The notes under the pieces are model-generated. The model saw nothing but the letters and a program-made list of their open reading frames with translations, did not search any database and was not told the DNA's origin. DNA of 15,265 bases from JAIVGV01 sp035295985. Its GTDB lineage: Bacteria > Acidobacteriota > Blastocatellia > Pyrinomonadales > Pyrinomonadaceae. Position numbers and translations under genes: made by a program. The stretch covers positions 1 through 15,265 of the forward strand of contig DATHBT010000146.1 of NCBI GenBank assembly GCA_035295985.1, given 5' to 3'. This document shows, piece after piece, positions 5,668-14,017 of the stretch (positions within the stretch are counted from its first letter, which is position 1; the number at the start of each line of letters is the position of its first letter).

Positions 5668-8310
5668 TTAGTTCGGGCCGAAGCGGAGCTTGTACTCGGG
5701 GGAGTTGAGGAACCCGTTGACCATCGTGCGGGTGTCTCCCGACTGCAAGACTTTCAGCCAGTCGGCGTACCCCGTCGGCTCGGGCTTGCGCCTCAAATAA
5801 CCGTAGTACTGCATGGCGACGAAGGCGTTGTTGAACTCTGCCGCCGTCACCTGGTCGGAGTCCACGACCGCGCGCAGCACCTGCGCCCGCGTGAGCGTGC
5901 CGGCCGTGAGCCTCGCCGCGAGGTCGGATTGCGTCAGCACGACCTTCCCGCCCGTGTCGGGGCTGGCCGGGTCGGGCGTGGTGATCTGCGTGAGCTGGTA
6001 GCGGCTCAGGAGCGCCGCCACGTACTCTTGGTTCGTCATCCCGCTCGGGTAGCGGGTTAAGAACTCCTGCCGCTGCGTGAAGCGGACGGCCAGCGCGGCC
6101 CTCCTGGCGAAGACCTCCGCCTCCGTCGCCCCGGCGACGAAGCTCATGTCCGACGTGATCTCCGGGTACTCCGGCAGGCGGTCGAAAGCCACCTTGTAGA
6201 ACCTGAAGACGTAAGCCCCCTTGAGCGAGAACTCGACGGAGCGGAAGAAGCCCTCGCCCGAGACGTGGATGCGGTCGCACCCGGAAGAGACCTCCGGCCC
6301 GGTGAACGGGTTGGGGCAGCCGTTCAGGACGCCGAGCCAGGCTTGGAAGCCGCCCTGGTCGGGCTCGCGTGAGAGAAAGTCGAGGTACTGCTGGCGGACG
6401 AAGAAGTTGAAGGGCGGCCCCAACACGGGGTTCGGCTGCCCCGCCGCGTCGTTGTCCGTGATGGTGACGGTCGTGACGGAGGGCGAGCTGAGGGCCGCGC
6501 CCGACGGGTTCGCCAGAGCTATGCGGAAGGTCTGCGGCCCCTCGACGTGCGCGTCGTCGATGACGGGCACGCTGATCGTCTTGCTCGCCTCGCCGGGGGC
6601 GAAGGAGAGCGTGCCGACCGTGGTGGCGTAGTCGCAGCGGGCGAAGGCCGCGCCGGCAGCGCCGGCCGCGTCGGCGCAGCCCACCGTGAAGTTGTCGCTG
6701 TCCTCCGTCCGGTAGTCAACAGAGGCGGCGGCGGAGGTGATACCCCCGCGGGTGACGGTGATCGTGGCCGAGCTGGCGCCCTCGCTGACCGAGTAGTTCG
6801 CGAGGTCGAAGGCGACTGTCGCGGTCGGGGTCTGGTCGGAGGTCGCCACCGAGAGCGTGTAGCTACCGGTCACGTCGGGCGCAGCGGCGTTGGCGTAGAT
6901 GCGGTAGGTGCCCGTGACGGGCAGCGTCAGGAATCCGCCGACCGAGGGGTTGGGCAGGCGCGCGGTGGTGCTGAGTTCGTCAGGGTCGGTCTCGTCAACG
7001 CGGAAGCCGTCCGGGTCGTAGAGCAGCAGCCAAGCGGAGGCGCTTCCGTTGGCACTGTTTAGGAACGTGGACGTCATCGAGACGGAGATTTGCTGCCCCG
7101 CCGTGCCCGCGAACGTGTACACGTCGATGAAGGATCCGTCGAAGGGCAGGCGGCAGTCCGTCGTGGCGAGCGATCCGCTCACCGTCTGGCCCGCCGTGAT
7201 CGCCTGCGTCGGGCAGTTTGAGCCGAGTGTTAGCGTGAGCGTGTAGTTGCCGGTCTCGCCCTCGTTGAGGGCATTGGCGAGGATGTAGTAGGTGCCGGCC
7301 CCGGGCAGCGTGGCGAGGCCCTGGCCCTGCCCGATCGAAGGCGCGGGGATGCGCGCGCCGAAGTTGTTGTTCGCGCCGCCGGTCAGCCCATCGTCGTTCC
7401 GCGCTAGCTCAGTGAAGCCGTTTATCGAGAGCAGGAAAAGGAGCGGATCGAGGGTGCCGCTCGTTGCCTGCATTGTGACGGAGACCTGCTGCCCGGCCGC
7501 CGCCGTGAAGGAGTAAACGTCCACGAACGAGCCGTCACGTAACTGGCAATCGCCTGAGGTGAGAGAGCCGTTCCGGGTGAACGTATTCGTCCCCGATCCG
7601 AGGTTCGTGGCCGTGCAGGCAGCGGTGCTGACGTTACGCACCCGCAGCGTGTACGCGCCGGTTTCGCCGGGGCGGGCGCTGTTCGCCAGGATCGTGTAGG
7701 TCGAGTTGCCGCTGCCGGGCAGCACGCCGAAGAGGCGCGAGTTGAGGTCAACAGGGTCACCCAGGACATCAGGATCGTCCGAGTCGATGTCGTCGTGCTG
7801 GATGGAGCGGTAGCTGAGCGTCGTCTCGCCGGGACGGAGCAGGTAAAGGTAGGTGTCAAAGTCGGAAGAGGCCAGCTCGACGAGGACGAGCTGGCCGGCC
7901 GTCGCCGTGAACGTGTAGGCGTCGTAGAAGGAGTTGTCGATGGGGTGGCGGCAGTCGCCTGTACCGAGCGTGCCGCTGATCGTGCCGCCGTTTATGGTGA
8001 TCTGGGACGCGTCTCTCGTACACCCGATCTGATCGGCGAGCGGCTGCGCGTCGCGCGTCTTAGTGACGGAGGGCTTGGCGCGGTCGCCCCCCTGGGCGGC
8101 GCGCGGGCGGGCCGCGCCCTTGCCCGCGTCGGACGCCGCGGCCTTCGCCTTCTGCCCGTCATCCTGCGCCGCGGCCGAAGCGCGCGGGGCGGCGATGCCG
8201 GCCAGCAGCCCGCACGCGAGCGCGAGCAGGCAGAGCGGCGCGACGAGCCACGGTCGCAGGCCGGCGGCGCGAAGGGCGGCGGGCCTGTTGCTTGAGTTCG
8301 CAGACTTCAT
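5668..8310 (-). CDS. Secreted PPC-repeat / Calx-beta / DUF4214 protein
   Basis: Seen (880 residues): signal peptide to about residue 47 (hydrophobic 21-40, then APRASA), followed by an Ala/Lys-rich linker. Three bacterial pre-peptidase C-terminal (PPC)-like beta domains lie at about 97-226, 232-363 and 366-488. Each opens with a Cys-bracketed unit and SF/SFI-DVYSFTA-type strand and closes with YTILAN/YYILAN/YRIYAN. A Calx-beta domain follows at about 497-621 (YSVSEGASSATITVTRGG to TVTITDND), then DUF4214-type helical units at about 635-700 and 815-880 (FLSREPDQGGFQAWL; LRRKPEPTGYADWL). No protease catalytic domain is visible. The ten mature-region cysteines fall in five close pairs (97/120, 232/255, 366/386, 545/559, 665/678). 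Known for these modules: extracellular, often Ca-binding or adhesive; an adhesion or surface role is inferred. ATG 8310 has AGAGG (8322-8318) 7 nt upstream. Confidence 0.9.
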   Translation of the reverse strand: MKSANSSNRPAALRAAGLRPWLVAPLCLLALACGLLAGIAAPRASAAAQDDGQKAKAAASDAGKGAARPRAAQGGDRAKPSVTKTRDAQPLADQIGCTRDASQITINGGTISGTLGTGDCRHPIDNSFYDAYTFTATAGQLVLVELASSDFDTYLYLLRPGETTLSYRSIQHDDIDSDDPDVLGDPVDLNSRLFGVLPGSGNSTYTILANSARPGETGAYTLRVRNVSTAACTATNLGSGTNTFTRNGSLTSGDCQLRDGSFVDVYSFTAAAGQQVSVTMQATSGTLDPLLFLLSINGFTELARNDDGLTGGANNNFGARIPAPSIGQGQGLATLPGAGTYYILANALNEGETGNYTLTLTLGSNCPTQAITAGQTVSGSLATTDCRLPFDGSFIDVYTFAGTAGQQISVSMTSTFLNSANGSASAWLLLYDPDGFRVDETDPDELSTTARLPNPSVGGFLTLPVTGTYRIYANAAAPDVTGSYTLSVATSDQTPTATVAFDLANYSVSEGASSATITVTRGGITSAAASVDYRTEDSDNFTVGCADAAGAAGAAFARCDYATTVGTLSFAPGEASKTISVPVIDDAHVEGPQTFRIALANPSGAALSSPSVTTVTITDNDAAGQPNPVLGPPFNFFVRQQYLDFLSREPDQGGFQAWLGVLNGCPNPFTGPEVSSGCDRIHVSGEGFFRSVEFSLKGAYVFRFYKVAFDRLPEYPEITSDMSFVAGATEAEVFARRAALAVRFTQRQEFLTRYPSGMTNQEYVAALLSRYQLTQITTPDPASPDTGGKVVLTQSDLAARLTAGTLTRAQVLRAVVDSDQVTAAEFNNAFVAMQYYGYLRRKPEPTGYADWLKVLQSGDTRTMVNGFLNSPEYKLRFGPN

Positions 8311-8736
8311 CGGAAAACCTCTACTTCTCTCCGGGGCGCGGGTTTAAGGTCGGTCGCCGCTGCGGGCCGGCGCTCTCATCGGTCGGCGAGAGCCGGGCGC
8401 GTGCGTGTGCGAAAAAACTCGGAAGCTGGCGAAGGCCGAAGGACAGATGCCGGGCGCGCGGCACACGTTCGCCGCGAAATCGAACCGCCGTCCGGTTTTC
8501 TATATGGGGAGAGCGCCCGGCTGTACGTCTTCGGTGGTGGGGCGGCGAAGCGGCTCTAAAACGGGCGGCCCCGCCGGGGGCCGACGCGCGCCCGGCTTGA
8601 AAGTTTCTCGTAACGCCTCGCCTGTAACACTCAAAGAGCCGCGCGCGGAAGAGGAATTTAAAGGACGCCTTCCGGCGCAGTCAAGTTGAGCGCCCGGCGC
8701 ACTTTCCGCCGCCGCCCGGCAAATTCGCGGCCCTCG
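8311..8736. other. 426-bp intergenic region upstream of the DUF4214 gene
   Basis: The space lies between the 3' end of the isocitrate dehydrogenase gene and the start of the DUF4214 gene, both on the minus strand. It holds the candidate minus promoter at 8656-8684, a minor 6-bp hairpin GCTCTC/GAGAGC (8372-8377 with 8388-8393) and the AGAGG ribosome-binding site at 8322-8318. I see no clear terminator after the dehydrogenase. Plus-strand open frames at 8292-8689 have no supporting features. Confidence 0.6.
8656..8684 (-). promoter_or_regulatory. Candidate sigma-70 promoter for the DUF4214 gene
   Basis: On the minus strand, -35 TTGACT (8684-8679) and -10 TTAAAT (8661-8656) are separated by exactly 17 bp. 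Five of six and four of six bases match consensus. If used, the transcript would carry a leader of over 300 nt before ATG 8310. Confidence 0.4.
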
Positions 8737-9735
8737 TCAGAGCGCCGCGATGACGGCGTCGGCGAACTCGGCCGTGCGGGCCGTGCCGCCGATGTCGCGC
8801 GTGCGGACGCGCCCCTCGCGGAAGGTGTTGAGCATCGCGGTCTCGATGCGCTGGGCCGCCTCGCGCTCGCCGATGTGGCGCAGCATCAGGATCGAAGATT
8901 GCAAGACGGCCGTCGGGTTCGCTATCCCCTGGCCGGCGATGTCGGGGGCCGAGCCGTGGACGGCCTCGAAGACCGCGCCCTTCTCGCCGATGTTCGCGCC
9001 GGGCACGAGTCCGAGTCCGCCGATGAGGCCCGCGCAGAGATCGGAGACGATGTCGCCGTAGAGGTTTTCGAGCAGCATCACGTCGAACTGCTCGGGCCGC
9101 ATGACGAGTTGCATGCAGGCGTTATCGACGATCTTGTCCTCGGCCTCGATCTCCGGGTAATCCTTCGCCACGTTGCGGAAGCATTCGAGGAAGAGGCCGT
9201 CGGAGAGCTTCATGATGTTGGCCTTGTGGACGCAGGTGATCTTCTTGCGCCCCTCGGCCCGCGCGAACTCGAAGGCGTAGCGCGCGATCCGCGTCGAAGC
9301 CTTCTCCGTGATGATCTTTATACTCTCGACCACGCCGGGGATGACCACGTGCTCCAGCCCCGCGTATAAACTCTCCGTGTTCTCGCGGACGACTACGAGA
9401 TCGAGTTCGGGGTAGCGCGAGGGCACGTTCGGCAGCGCGCGCACGGGCCGCAGGTTCGCGTAGAGATCGAGTTTTTTGCGCAGGCCGACGTTGACCGAGG
9501 TGAAGCCCTTGCCGACGGGCGTCGTGATCGGGCCTTTGAGCGCGACCTTATTGCGGCCGATGGATTCGAGCAGGTCGGCCGGCAGCGTCTCGCCGAATTT
9601 TTCGAGCGCCTGCGCGCCCGCGTAGTGCGTCTCCCACTCGACTTCGACGCCCGCGGCCTCGACGATCCGCACCACGTTCGAGACCACCTCGGGGCCGATG
9701 CCGTCGCCCGGTATCAGTGTGATAGTATGCTTCAT
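8737..9735 (-). CDS. NAD-type isocitrate dehydrogenase (isocitrate/isopropylmalate dehydrogenase family)
   Basis: Oxidatively decarboxylates isocitrate to 2-oxoglutarate in the TCA cycle (cytoplasmic, divalent metal). Seen (332 residues): GDGIGPEV at 10-17; the substrate loop S80, N82, R86 within SVNVGLRKKLDLYANLRP; R96; R117 in VRENTES; Y124; catalytic K171 in VHKANIMK; metal-site aspartates D204, D228 and D232 (YGDIVSDLCAG). The SVNVGLRK loop is isocitrate-like rather than isopropylmalate-like. D265-I266 in GSAPDIAGQ sits where NADP enzymes carry Lys-Tyr, so NAD use is inferred. Homoisocitrate or isopropylmalate activity is less likely but not excluded. Start: ATG 9735 places GDGIGP correctly, and an in-frame TGA lies six codons upstream. 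No Shine-Dalgarno is visible because the repeat element at 9735-9827 abuts the start codon. Divergent from thiO. Confidence 0.9.
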   Translation of the reverse strand: MKHTITLIPGDGIGPEVVSNVVRIVEAAGVEVEWETHYAGAQALEKFGETLPADLLESIGRNKVALKGPITTPVGKGFTSVNVGLRKKLDLYANLRPVRALPNVPSRYPELDLVVVRENTESLYAGLEHVVIPGVVESIKIITEKASTRIARYAFEFARAEGRKKITCVHKANIMKLSDGLFLECFRNVAKDYPEIEAEDKIVDNACMQLVMRPEQFDVMLLENLYGDIVSDLCAGLIGGLGLVPGANIGEKGAVFEAVHGSAPDIAGQGIANPTAVLQSSILMLRHIGEREAAQRIETAMLNTFREGRVRTRDIGGTARTAEFADAVIAAL

Positions 9736-9827
9736 GTCGGTTGTCCGTAGTCAGTTGTCCGTCGTTCGTCGCCGGGCGCGGCGCGCTTCGCCGTCGCCAG
9801 TGAACAACTGACAGCGGGCGACTGACA
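9735..9827. repeat. Heptad inverted-repeat element A (CTGACAA/GGACAA units)
   Basis: Imperfect inverted repeat with 24-nt arms at 9735-9758 and 9804-9827, matching at about 19 of 24 positions and including a perfect nonamer GTCAGTTGT/ACAACTGAC. Within the left arm TTGTCCG recurs at 9741 and 9755, 14 bp (two heptads) apart. The element fills most of the thiO-icd divergent spacer and its left arm touches the dehydrogenase start codon. It resembles short tandemly repeated heptanucleotide elements known in cyanobacteria and seen in other genomes. Confidence 0.6.
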
Positions 9828-9873
9828 ACGGACGTTTTCGTTTGGGCCGCATCATACCAGCAATCTTTCCCCG

Positions 9874-11082
9874 ATGCTAAACGGTAGGCACGAGGGCGCG
9901 GCTTACGACGCCGTGATCTTAGGCGGCGGTGTCGTCGGCCTCGCGGCGGCGCGCGAACTAGCGAGCCGCCGCCTCTCCGTCGCACTCGTCGAGCGCGGGG
10001 CGGTCGGCAGGGAGTCGTCCTGGGCCGCGGGCGGGATGCTCGCGCCGCAGTGCGAGGCCGACGCGCCCGACGATTTCTTCCGCCTCGCCTGCGCCGCGCG
10101 CGACCGCTACCCGGACTTCGCCGCCGAGCTGCGCGAAGAGACCGGCATCGACATGGAGCTTGACGAGACCGGCACGCTCTACCTCGCGACGACCGAAGAG
10201 GACGCGCGCGAGATCGGGCGACGCTTCGACTGGCAGAGTCGCGCTCGTTTAGCAGTCGAGCGGCTGACGGCTGACGAAGCGCGCGCCGTCGAGCCGCAGG
10301 TCTCGCCGCGCGCGCTCGGCGCTCTCCGCTTCCCGCGCGACTGGCAGGTCGAGAACCGCCGCCTCACCGAAGCCCTCCGGCGCGGCTGCGAGCTGGGCGG
10401 CGTGCGAATCCACGAGCACACGCCCGCGCTCTCGATCAACGCCGAACGCGGCCGCGTCGCTTCGGTCGAAACCGGGCGCGGTAAGATCAGAGCGGGCGCG
10501 GTCGTCGTCGCCTGCGGCGCGTGGTCTTCGCAAGTCCCGATCAGCACGCCGGGCGGCGGCGAGGGTGTCGGCCGGCGCGGCGTGCAGATCGACAACGATG
10601 CGGCGGCCGTGCGCGTCGAACCCGTGCGCGGCCAGATGCTCAGCTTCGAGACCGGGGGCGAGCCTTTCGTTCGCCACGTCATCTACGGCCCGCGCGGCTA
10701 CCTCGTGCCGCGGCGTGAGGGGCGATTGCTCGCCGGCTCGACCAGCGAGCGCGCGGGCTTCGACAAGTCGGTCACGGAGGAAGGGCGCGCGTCCGTCGCC
10801 GCGCACGCCGCGGAACTCGCGCCCGCGGTCGCCGGCCTGAAACTGGCGGAGGCGTGGGCGGGCCTGCGCCCGCGCGGCGAGGACGACTGGCCCGTCGTCG
10901 GCGAGTCGGCCGAAGTGGAAAACCTCTTCTACGCGACGGCCCACTACCGCAACGGCATCCTGCTCGCGCCGCTGACCGGCGCGCTCCTGGCGGACGTGAT
11001 CGTAAACCGAACCGCGTCGCCGCTCCTCGCGCCCTTCTCCCCGACGCGCCTGCGCCGCGCGGCCACGCTCGGCGCCGGCTGA
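9874..11082 (+). CDS. thiO: Glycine oxidase ThiO, FAD-dependent amine oxidase
   Basis: Oxidises glycine to iminoacetate (dehydroglycine), giving hydrogen peroxide; the imine feeds thiazole synthesis by ThiG in aerobic thiamine formation. Seen (402 residues): Rossmann FAD site GGGVVG at 17-22 with E40 at the end of the second strand; the ThiO-typical SSWAAGGMLAPQCEAD at 48-63; VRGQML near 251; Y276 in GYLVPR; R332 in AGLRP; and the C-terminal AHYRNGILLAP with R359. The two arginines and the tyrosine match the carboxylate-binding residues of Bacillus ThiO. A short Gly-rich insert lies at about 223-245. Sarcosine or D-amino acid oxidase is the alternative, but the AHYRNGILLAP ending favours ThiO. 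No other thi gene is in the window. The start has no clear Shine-Dalgarno. Eight bases separate its stop from the next gene, suggesting cotranscription. Confidence 0.88.
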   Translation: MLNGRHEGAAYDAVILGGGVVGLAAARELASRRLSVALVERGAVGRESSWAAGGMLAPQCEADAPDDFFRLACAARDRYPDFAAELREETGIDMELDETGTLYLATTEEDAREIGRRFDWQSRARLAVERLTADEARAVEPQVSPRALGALRFPRDWQVENRRLTEALRRGCELGGVRIHEHTPALSINAERGRVASVETGRGKIRAGAVVVACGAWSSQVPISTPGGGEGVGRRGVQIDNDAAAVRVEPVRGQMLSFETGGEPFVRHVIYGPRGYLVPRREGRLLAGSTSERAGFDKSVTEEGRASVAAHAAELAPAVAGLKLAEAWAGLRPRGEDDWPVVGESAEVENLFYATAHYRNGILLAPLTGALLADVIVNRTASPLLAPFSPTRLRRAATLGAG

Positions 11083-11090
11083 AAACCTCG

Positions 11091-12509
11091 ATGCGATTTA
11101 ACGAAACCGAAGCGACCGAAAGAGACGCGCGCGCGCGAACCGAAGCCCGCGCGAACGCCCCTGCGCGCCTGCTCGTCTTCTCTTCATTCGTGCTGCTCGC
11201 CGCGCTCGCAGCGCCCGCGCACGTCTCCGCACAGCAGAACGGCGGCGCGCCGGCCGGGACGACCGCCCGCGACCCGGCCGCGACGGGTAAGAGTGCCGCC
11301 GAGTTGTACGCGGAGGCCGAGGGCTTCGTGCGACGCCGCTACGAGCAGCTCGCGCGCGAGGGCTTCCGCTACGAGCCGAAGCTTGCCGCGCAGGTCGAAG
11401 ATGAGTTGCGCGCGCTCGCCGCGCGAAGCGCCGCCGAACTGAAGGCGCGCGGCCAGCTCTCACACGCCGACCGCTTCCACCTCGGGCGGCTCCTCAGCCT
11501 CGCCGCGCAGTCGGACGAGGCGGTCGCCGCGATGCGCGAGTTCCTGAGCGCGGGCGGCGCGACGGCGGGACGGGCGCGCGCCGCGCGCTTCACCGTCGCC
11601 TTCGAGCTGGCCCGCAAGAACGCGCTCGACGAGGCGGAGGCCGCGCTCGCGGACTACCTCGCCACGCCGGCCGACGCGCCCGCGCACGACGAGCGTTTCC
11701 GCCTGGAGATAGAACTCGCCCGCGCCGCGCGCGCGCGAATGCAGATCGCGCGCGCCGCCGATCACGCCCGCGCCGCCTTCGAGGCCGCCGGCCGCCTGAA
11801 CTCGTCCGCGCAACTCGACGCCGCCTCGCGCGACGAAATCTTCTACCGCTCCGCACAGGCCCACGCCGACGCGCTCGCCGAGCTGAAAAGGACTGACGAG
11901 GCGATCGCCGCTTTGCAGGAACTCCGCCGGCTCGCCGTCAGCTTCCCCTCGGCCGATCTCTACCGCCGCGCCTCGCTCCTGCTCGGCCGCCTCGTCCCGG
12001 CCGTCGGGCTGATGACGGACGCGAGCGATCCGCTTCTGCGGGACGCGCCGGAGATCGAAGTCGCCGACTGGATCGATCAGCGGCCGACCACTCTCAAGGG
12101 CGAGCGCGGCCGCGTGGTGCTGCTCGACTTCTGGGCCACGTGGTGCACGCCGTGCCTCGCGGCCCTGCCGCACATGCGCGACTGGCAGAGTCGCTTCAAG
12201 GAGCGCGGCCTGACCATCGTCGCCTTCACGCACTACGAGACGACCGAAGGCGGCCGGATCGTGAAGACGAAGCGCGAGCACGACGCGCTCAAAAACTTCC
12301 GCCGCGCCCGCCGCCTGCCCTTCGGCTTCGCCGTCGCCGCGACGAATGCGACCTCGGCGCGCTACAACGTGACGACCATCCCCACGGCCGTCCTCATCGA
12401 CCGACGCGGGCGCGTCCGCTACCTCAACGTCGGATCGAACGAGGACGATCTCAAAGAGCTTGAGCAGATGATCGAGCGGCTGCTCGACGAACCGGCCGGC
12501 GGCAGGTAA
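11091..12509 (+). CDS. TPR-helical TlpA-type thioredoxin-fold protein (first paralogue)
   Basis: Seen (472 residues): a basic/acidic N-terminus, then a hydrophobic signal or anchor segment at about 26-47 ending HVSA. An Ala-rich helical region at about 66-310 has TPR-like spacing (DEAVAAMREFL, DEAEAALADYL, DEAIAALQELR). The C-terminal TlpA/ResA-type domain starts near 320 (PEIEVADWIDQ), with active site W351-C352-T353-P354-C355 in DFWATWC and cis-Pro P431 in TIPTAVLID. Family knowledge: membrane-tethered or exported thiol-disulfide reductases, here with a protein-binding helical arm. The start at 11091 is chosen because upstream codons in this frame overlap thiO and the export segment follows directly. 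No clear Shine-Dalgarno; 8 bp after the thiO stop. The next gene is a paralogue with the same domain order. Substrates are unknown. Confidence 0.85.
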   Translation: MRFNETEATERDARARTEARANAPARLLVFSSFVLLAALAAPAHVSAQQNGGAPAGTTARDPAATGKSAAELYAEAEGFVRRRYEQLAREGFRYEPKLAAQVEDELRALAARSAAELKARGQLSHADRFHLGRLLSLAAQSDEAVAAMREFLSAGGATAGRARAARFTVAFELARKNALDEAEAALADYLATPADAPAHDERFRLEIELARAARARMQIARAADHARAAFEAAGRLNSSAQLDAASRDEIFYRSAQAHADALAELKRTDEAIAALQELRRLAVSFPSADLYRRASLLLGRLVPAVGLMTDASDPLLRDAPEIEVADWIDQRPTTLKGERGRVVLLDFWATWCTPCLAALPHMRDWQSRFKERGLTIVAFTHYETTEGGRIVKTKREHDALKNFRRARRLPFGFAVAATNATSARYNVTTIPTAVLIDRRGRVRYLNVGSNEDDLKELEQMIERLLDEPAGGR

Positions 12510-12572
12510 GGTTCAGGTGGGGAAGGCGGTTTCGGGCGGGCCTTGTCGTGAGTGCCGACGCATTCCCAGTTC

Positions 12573-12669
12573 ACCACAGAGGCACAGAGGGCACAGAGGC
12601 TGCACAGAGAAAACCGATCTGAGACCCCTTCCCTCTGTGCCCCCTCCGTGTTCTCCGTGTCTCTGTGGT
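12573..12669. repeat. Inverted-repeat element B (CACAGAG units)
   Basis: Arms at 12573-12609 and 12633-12669 match at 30 of 37 positions around a 23-nt centre. Left-arm CACAGAG units start at 12575, 12583, 12592 and 12603 (spacing 8, 9, 11). The complementary units in the right arm start at 12633, 12644, 12653 and 12661 (11, 9, 8), an exact mirror. The ACCACAGAGGCACAGAGG type is, from general knowledge, a recurrent intergenic repeat in Acidobacteriota and several other phyla. It occupies the spacer between the two TlpA paralogues. Confidence 0.75.
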
Positions 12670-12711
12670 TAGTGCGATCCCCGGCCGCTCAACTAAAAAG
12701 TAAGATCAGCA

Positions 12712-14016
12712 ATGACCGGAAAGACAGTCTCTTCAAAACTCGCGTCGGCCGTCACACTGTGGCTCGCCGTCGCCTTCACGCTTGGCCCCGCCGTCGCCCA
12801 GTCGCAGCCGGCGGACGCCCGCGCGCTCTACGAGGAGGCCGCGCAGTTCCTCGAAAAGAAGTTCGCTGAGTACGAGCGCGGGCGCGTGCCCCTGAGCCGC
12901 GCGCTCGAAGTCGAGACGCGGGCCGAGCAGCAGGCCATAGCCGAGCGCAACGCCGCGCGTCTCGCCGCCGCGCGGCCTTCGGGCGCTGACAACTACTACC
13001 TCGCGCTGCTCTACCAGCTCGCGGGCAAGCCCGCGCTCGCGATAGAACCCGCGCGCCGCTTCCTCTCCGAGGCCGGCCCGGACGAGCGTGACAAGTTGCA
13101 GCCCGCGCGTTACCTGCTCGCGCAGCAGCTCGCCAACCACGGCCGCCTCGAAGAGGCCGAGCAGGCGTTCGCCGAGTACGCGCGCCAGCAGCCGGGGCGG
13201 AAATCCGATCTGTTCCGCCTCCGCATGGCGCTCGCCGCGGCCCAGGATCGCGCGAAGAACTTCGCCGCGGCCTCCGCGCACGCGGCCGAAGCCTTCCGCC
13301 TCGCCAAAGATCAGGAGATCGCCGGCACGGACTTCGCCCGCCGCGCGCTGCTCGTCAACTCCTCGGGCCGCCTCCACGCGGAGACCTCCCTGCGGGCCAG
13401 GCGGGACGCCGACGCGCTCGCCACGATGAAGGAGATGCTCGCGCTCGGCCTCTCGCTCCCCTCCGCGCACGTTTACAGCAACGCGGTCGAGCTGCTCATG
13501 CAAAGCGGGCACGTCGGACTCGTCGAGCGCGCGTTCGCCGACTCGGCCAACATCGCCGCGCCCGCGCCCGAGATCGAGGTGGCGCAGTGGATCGACCAGC
13601 CCGCGGGGAAACTCTCCGACCTGCGCGGCCGGGTCGTCCTGCTCGACTTCTGGGCGACGTGGTGCGGCCCGTGCCGCGTGACGATGCCGAAGCTGAGCCG
13701 GCTGCACGCGAAGTACGGATCGCGCGGCCTGACAGTCATCGGCCTGACGAACGCGGAGGGCGCGGGCCGCGCGGGCCAGCCCGAATCCGCCGAGATGGCG
13801 AGTGTGCGCGCCTTCAAGGCGGGGATGCGCCTGCCCTACGCCTTCGCCGTCGCCGCGGACGGCTTCAACCACCTGCGCTACGGCGTGCGCGTCATCCCGA
13901 CCGCGTTCCTTATCGACCGCCGCGGCCGAGTCCGCCACATCGCCGTCGGCGCGAGCGCCGGCTCGGACGAGCAACTCGCCGCGGCCATCGAGACGCTGCT
14001 CGACGAAAAGCCGTGA
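12712..14016 (+). CDS. TPR-helical TlpA-type thioredoxin-fold protein (second paralogue)
   Basis: Seen (434 residues): signal peptide at about 1-32 (hydrophobic 12-29, AVAQSQ). Helical repeats at about 34-275 follow (YYLALLYQLAGKPALAIEPA, GRLEEAEQAFAEYA). The TlpA/ResA domain starts from about 284 (PEIEVAQWIDQ), with W317-C318-G319-P320-C321, the classic thioredoxin CGPC, and cis-Pro P396 in VIPTAFLIDRRG. It shares domain order and linker wording with the preceding gene, so the pair is a tandem duplication with clear divergence (CTPC versus CGPC). Predicted exported thiol-disulfide oxidoreductase; redox direction and partner are not shown by sequence. No strong Shine-Dalgarno before ATG. Two repeat elements flank it, so its transcript may be separate from the upstream gene. 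Confidence 0.87.
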   Translation: MTGKTVSSKLASAVTLWLAVAFTLGPAVAQSQPADARALYEEAAQFLEKKFAEYERGRVPLSRALEVETRAEQQAIAERNAARLAAARPSGADNYYLALLYQLAGKPALAIEPARRFLSEAGPDERDKLQPARYLLAQQLANHGRLEEAEQAFAEYARQQPGRKSDLFRLRMALAAAQDRAKNFAAASAHAAEAFRLAKDQEIAGTDFARRALLVNSSGRLHAETSLRARRDADALATMKEMLALGLSLPSAHVYSNAVELLMQSGHVGLVERAFADSANIAAPAPEIEVAQWIDQPAGKLSDLRGRVVLLDFWATWCGPCRVTMPKLSRLHAKYGSRGLTVIGLTNAEGAGRAGQPESAEMASVRAFKAGMRLPYAFAVAADGFNHLRYGVRVIPTAFLIDRRGRVRHIAVGASAGSDEQLAAAIETLLDEKP

Positions 14017-14017
14017 A

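Noticed and set aside
10854..11090. Start of the first TPR-TlpA gene inside thiO
   Set aside because: The frame is open there only as an overlap with thiO. The export segment lies just after ATG 11091, and the 8-bp gap to the thiO stop is normal for an operon.
12733..13974. 413-codon minus-strand frame over the second TlpA gene
   Set aside because: Shadow of the plus-strand TlpA gene, which has an intact CGPC active site and signal peptide; the antisense product has no recognisable motif.
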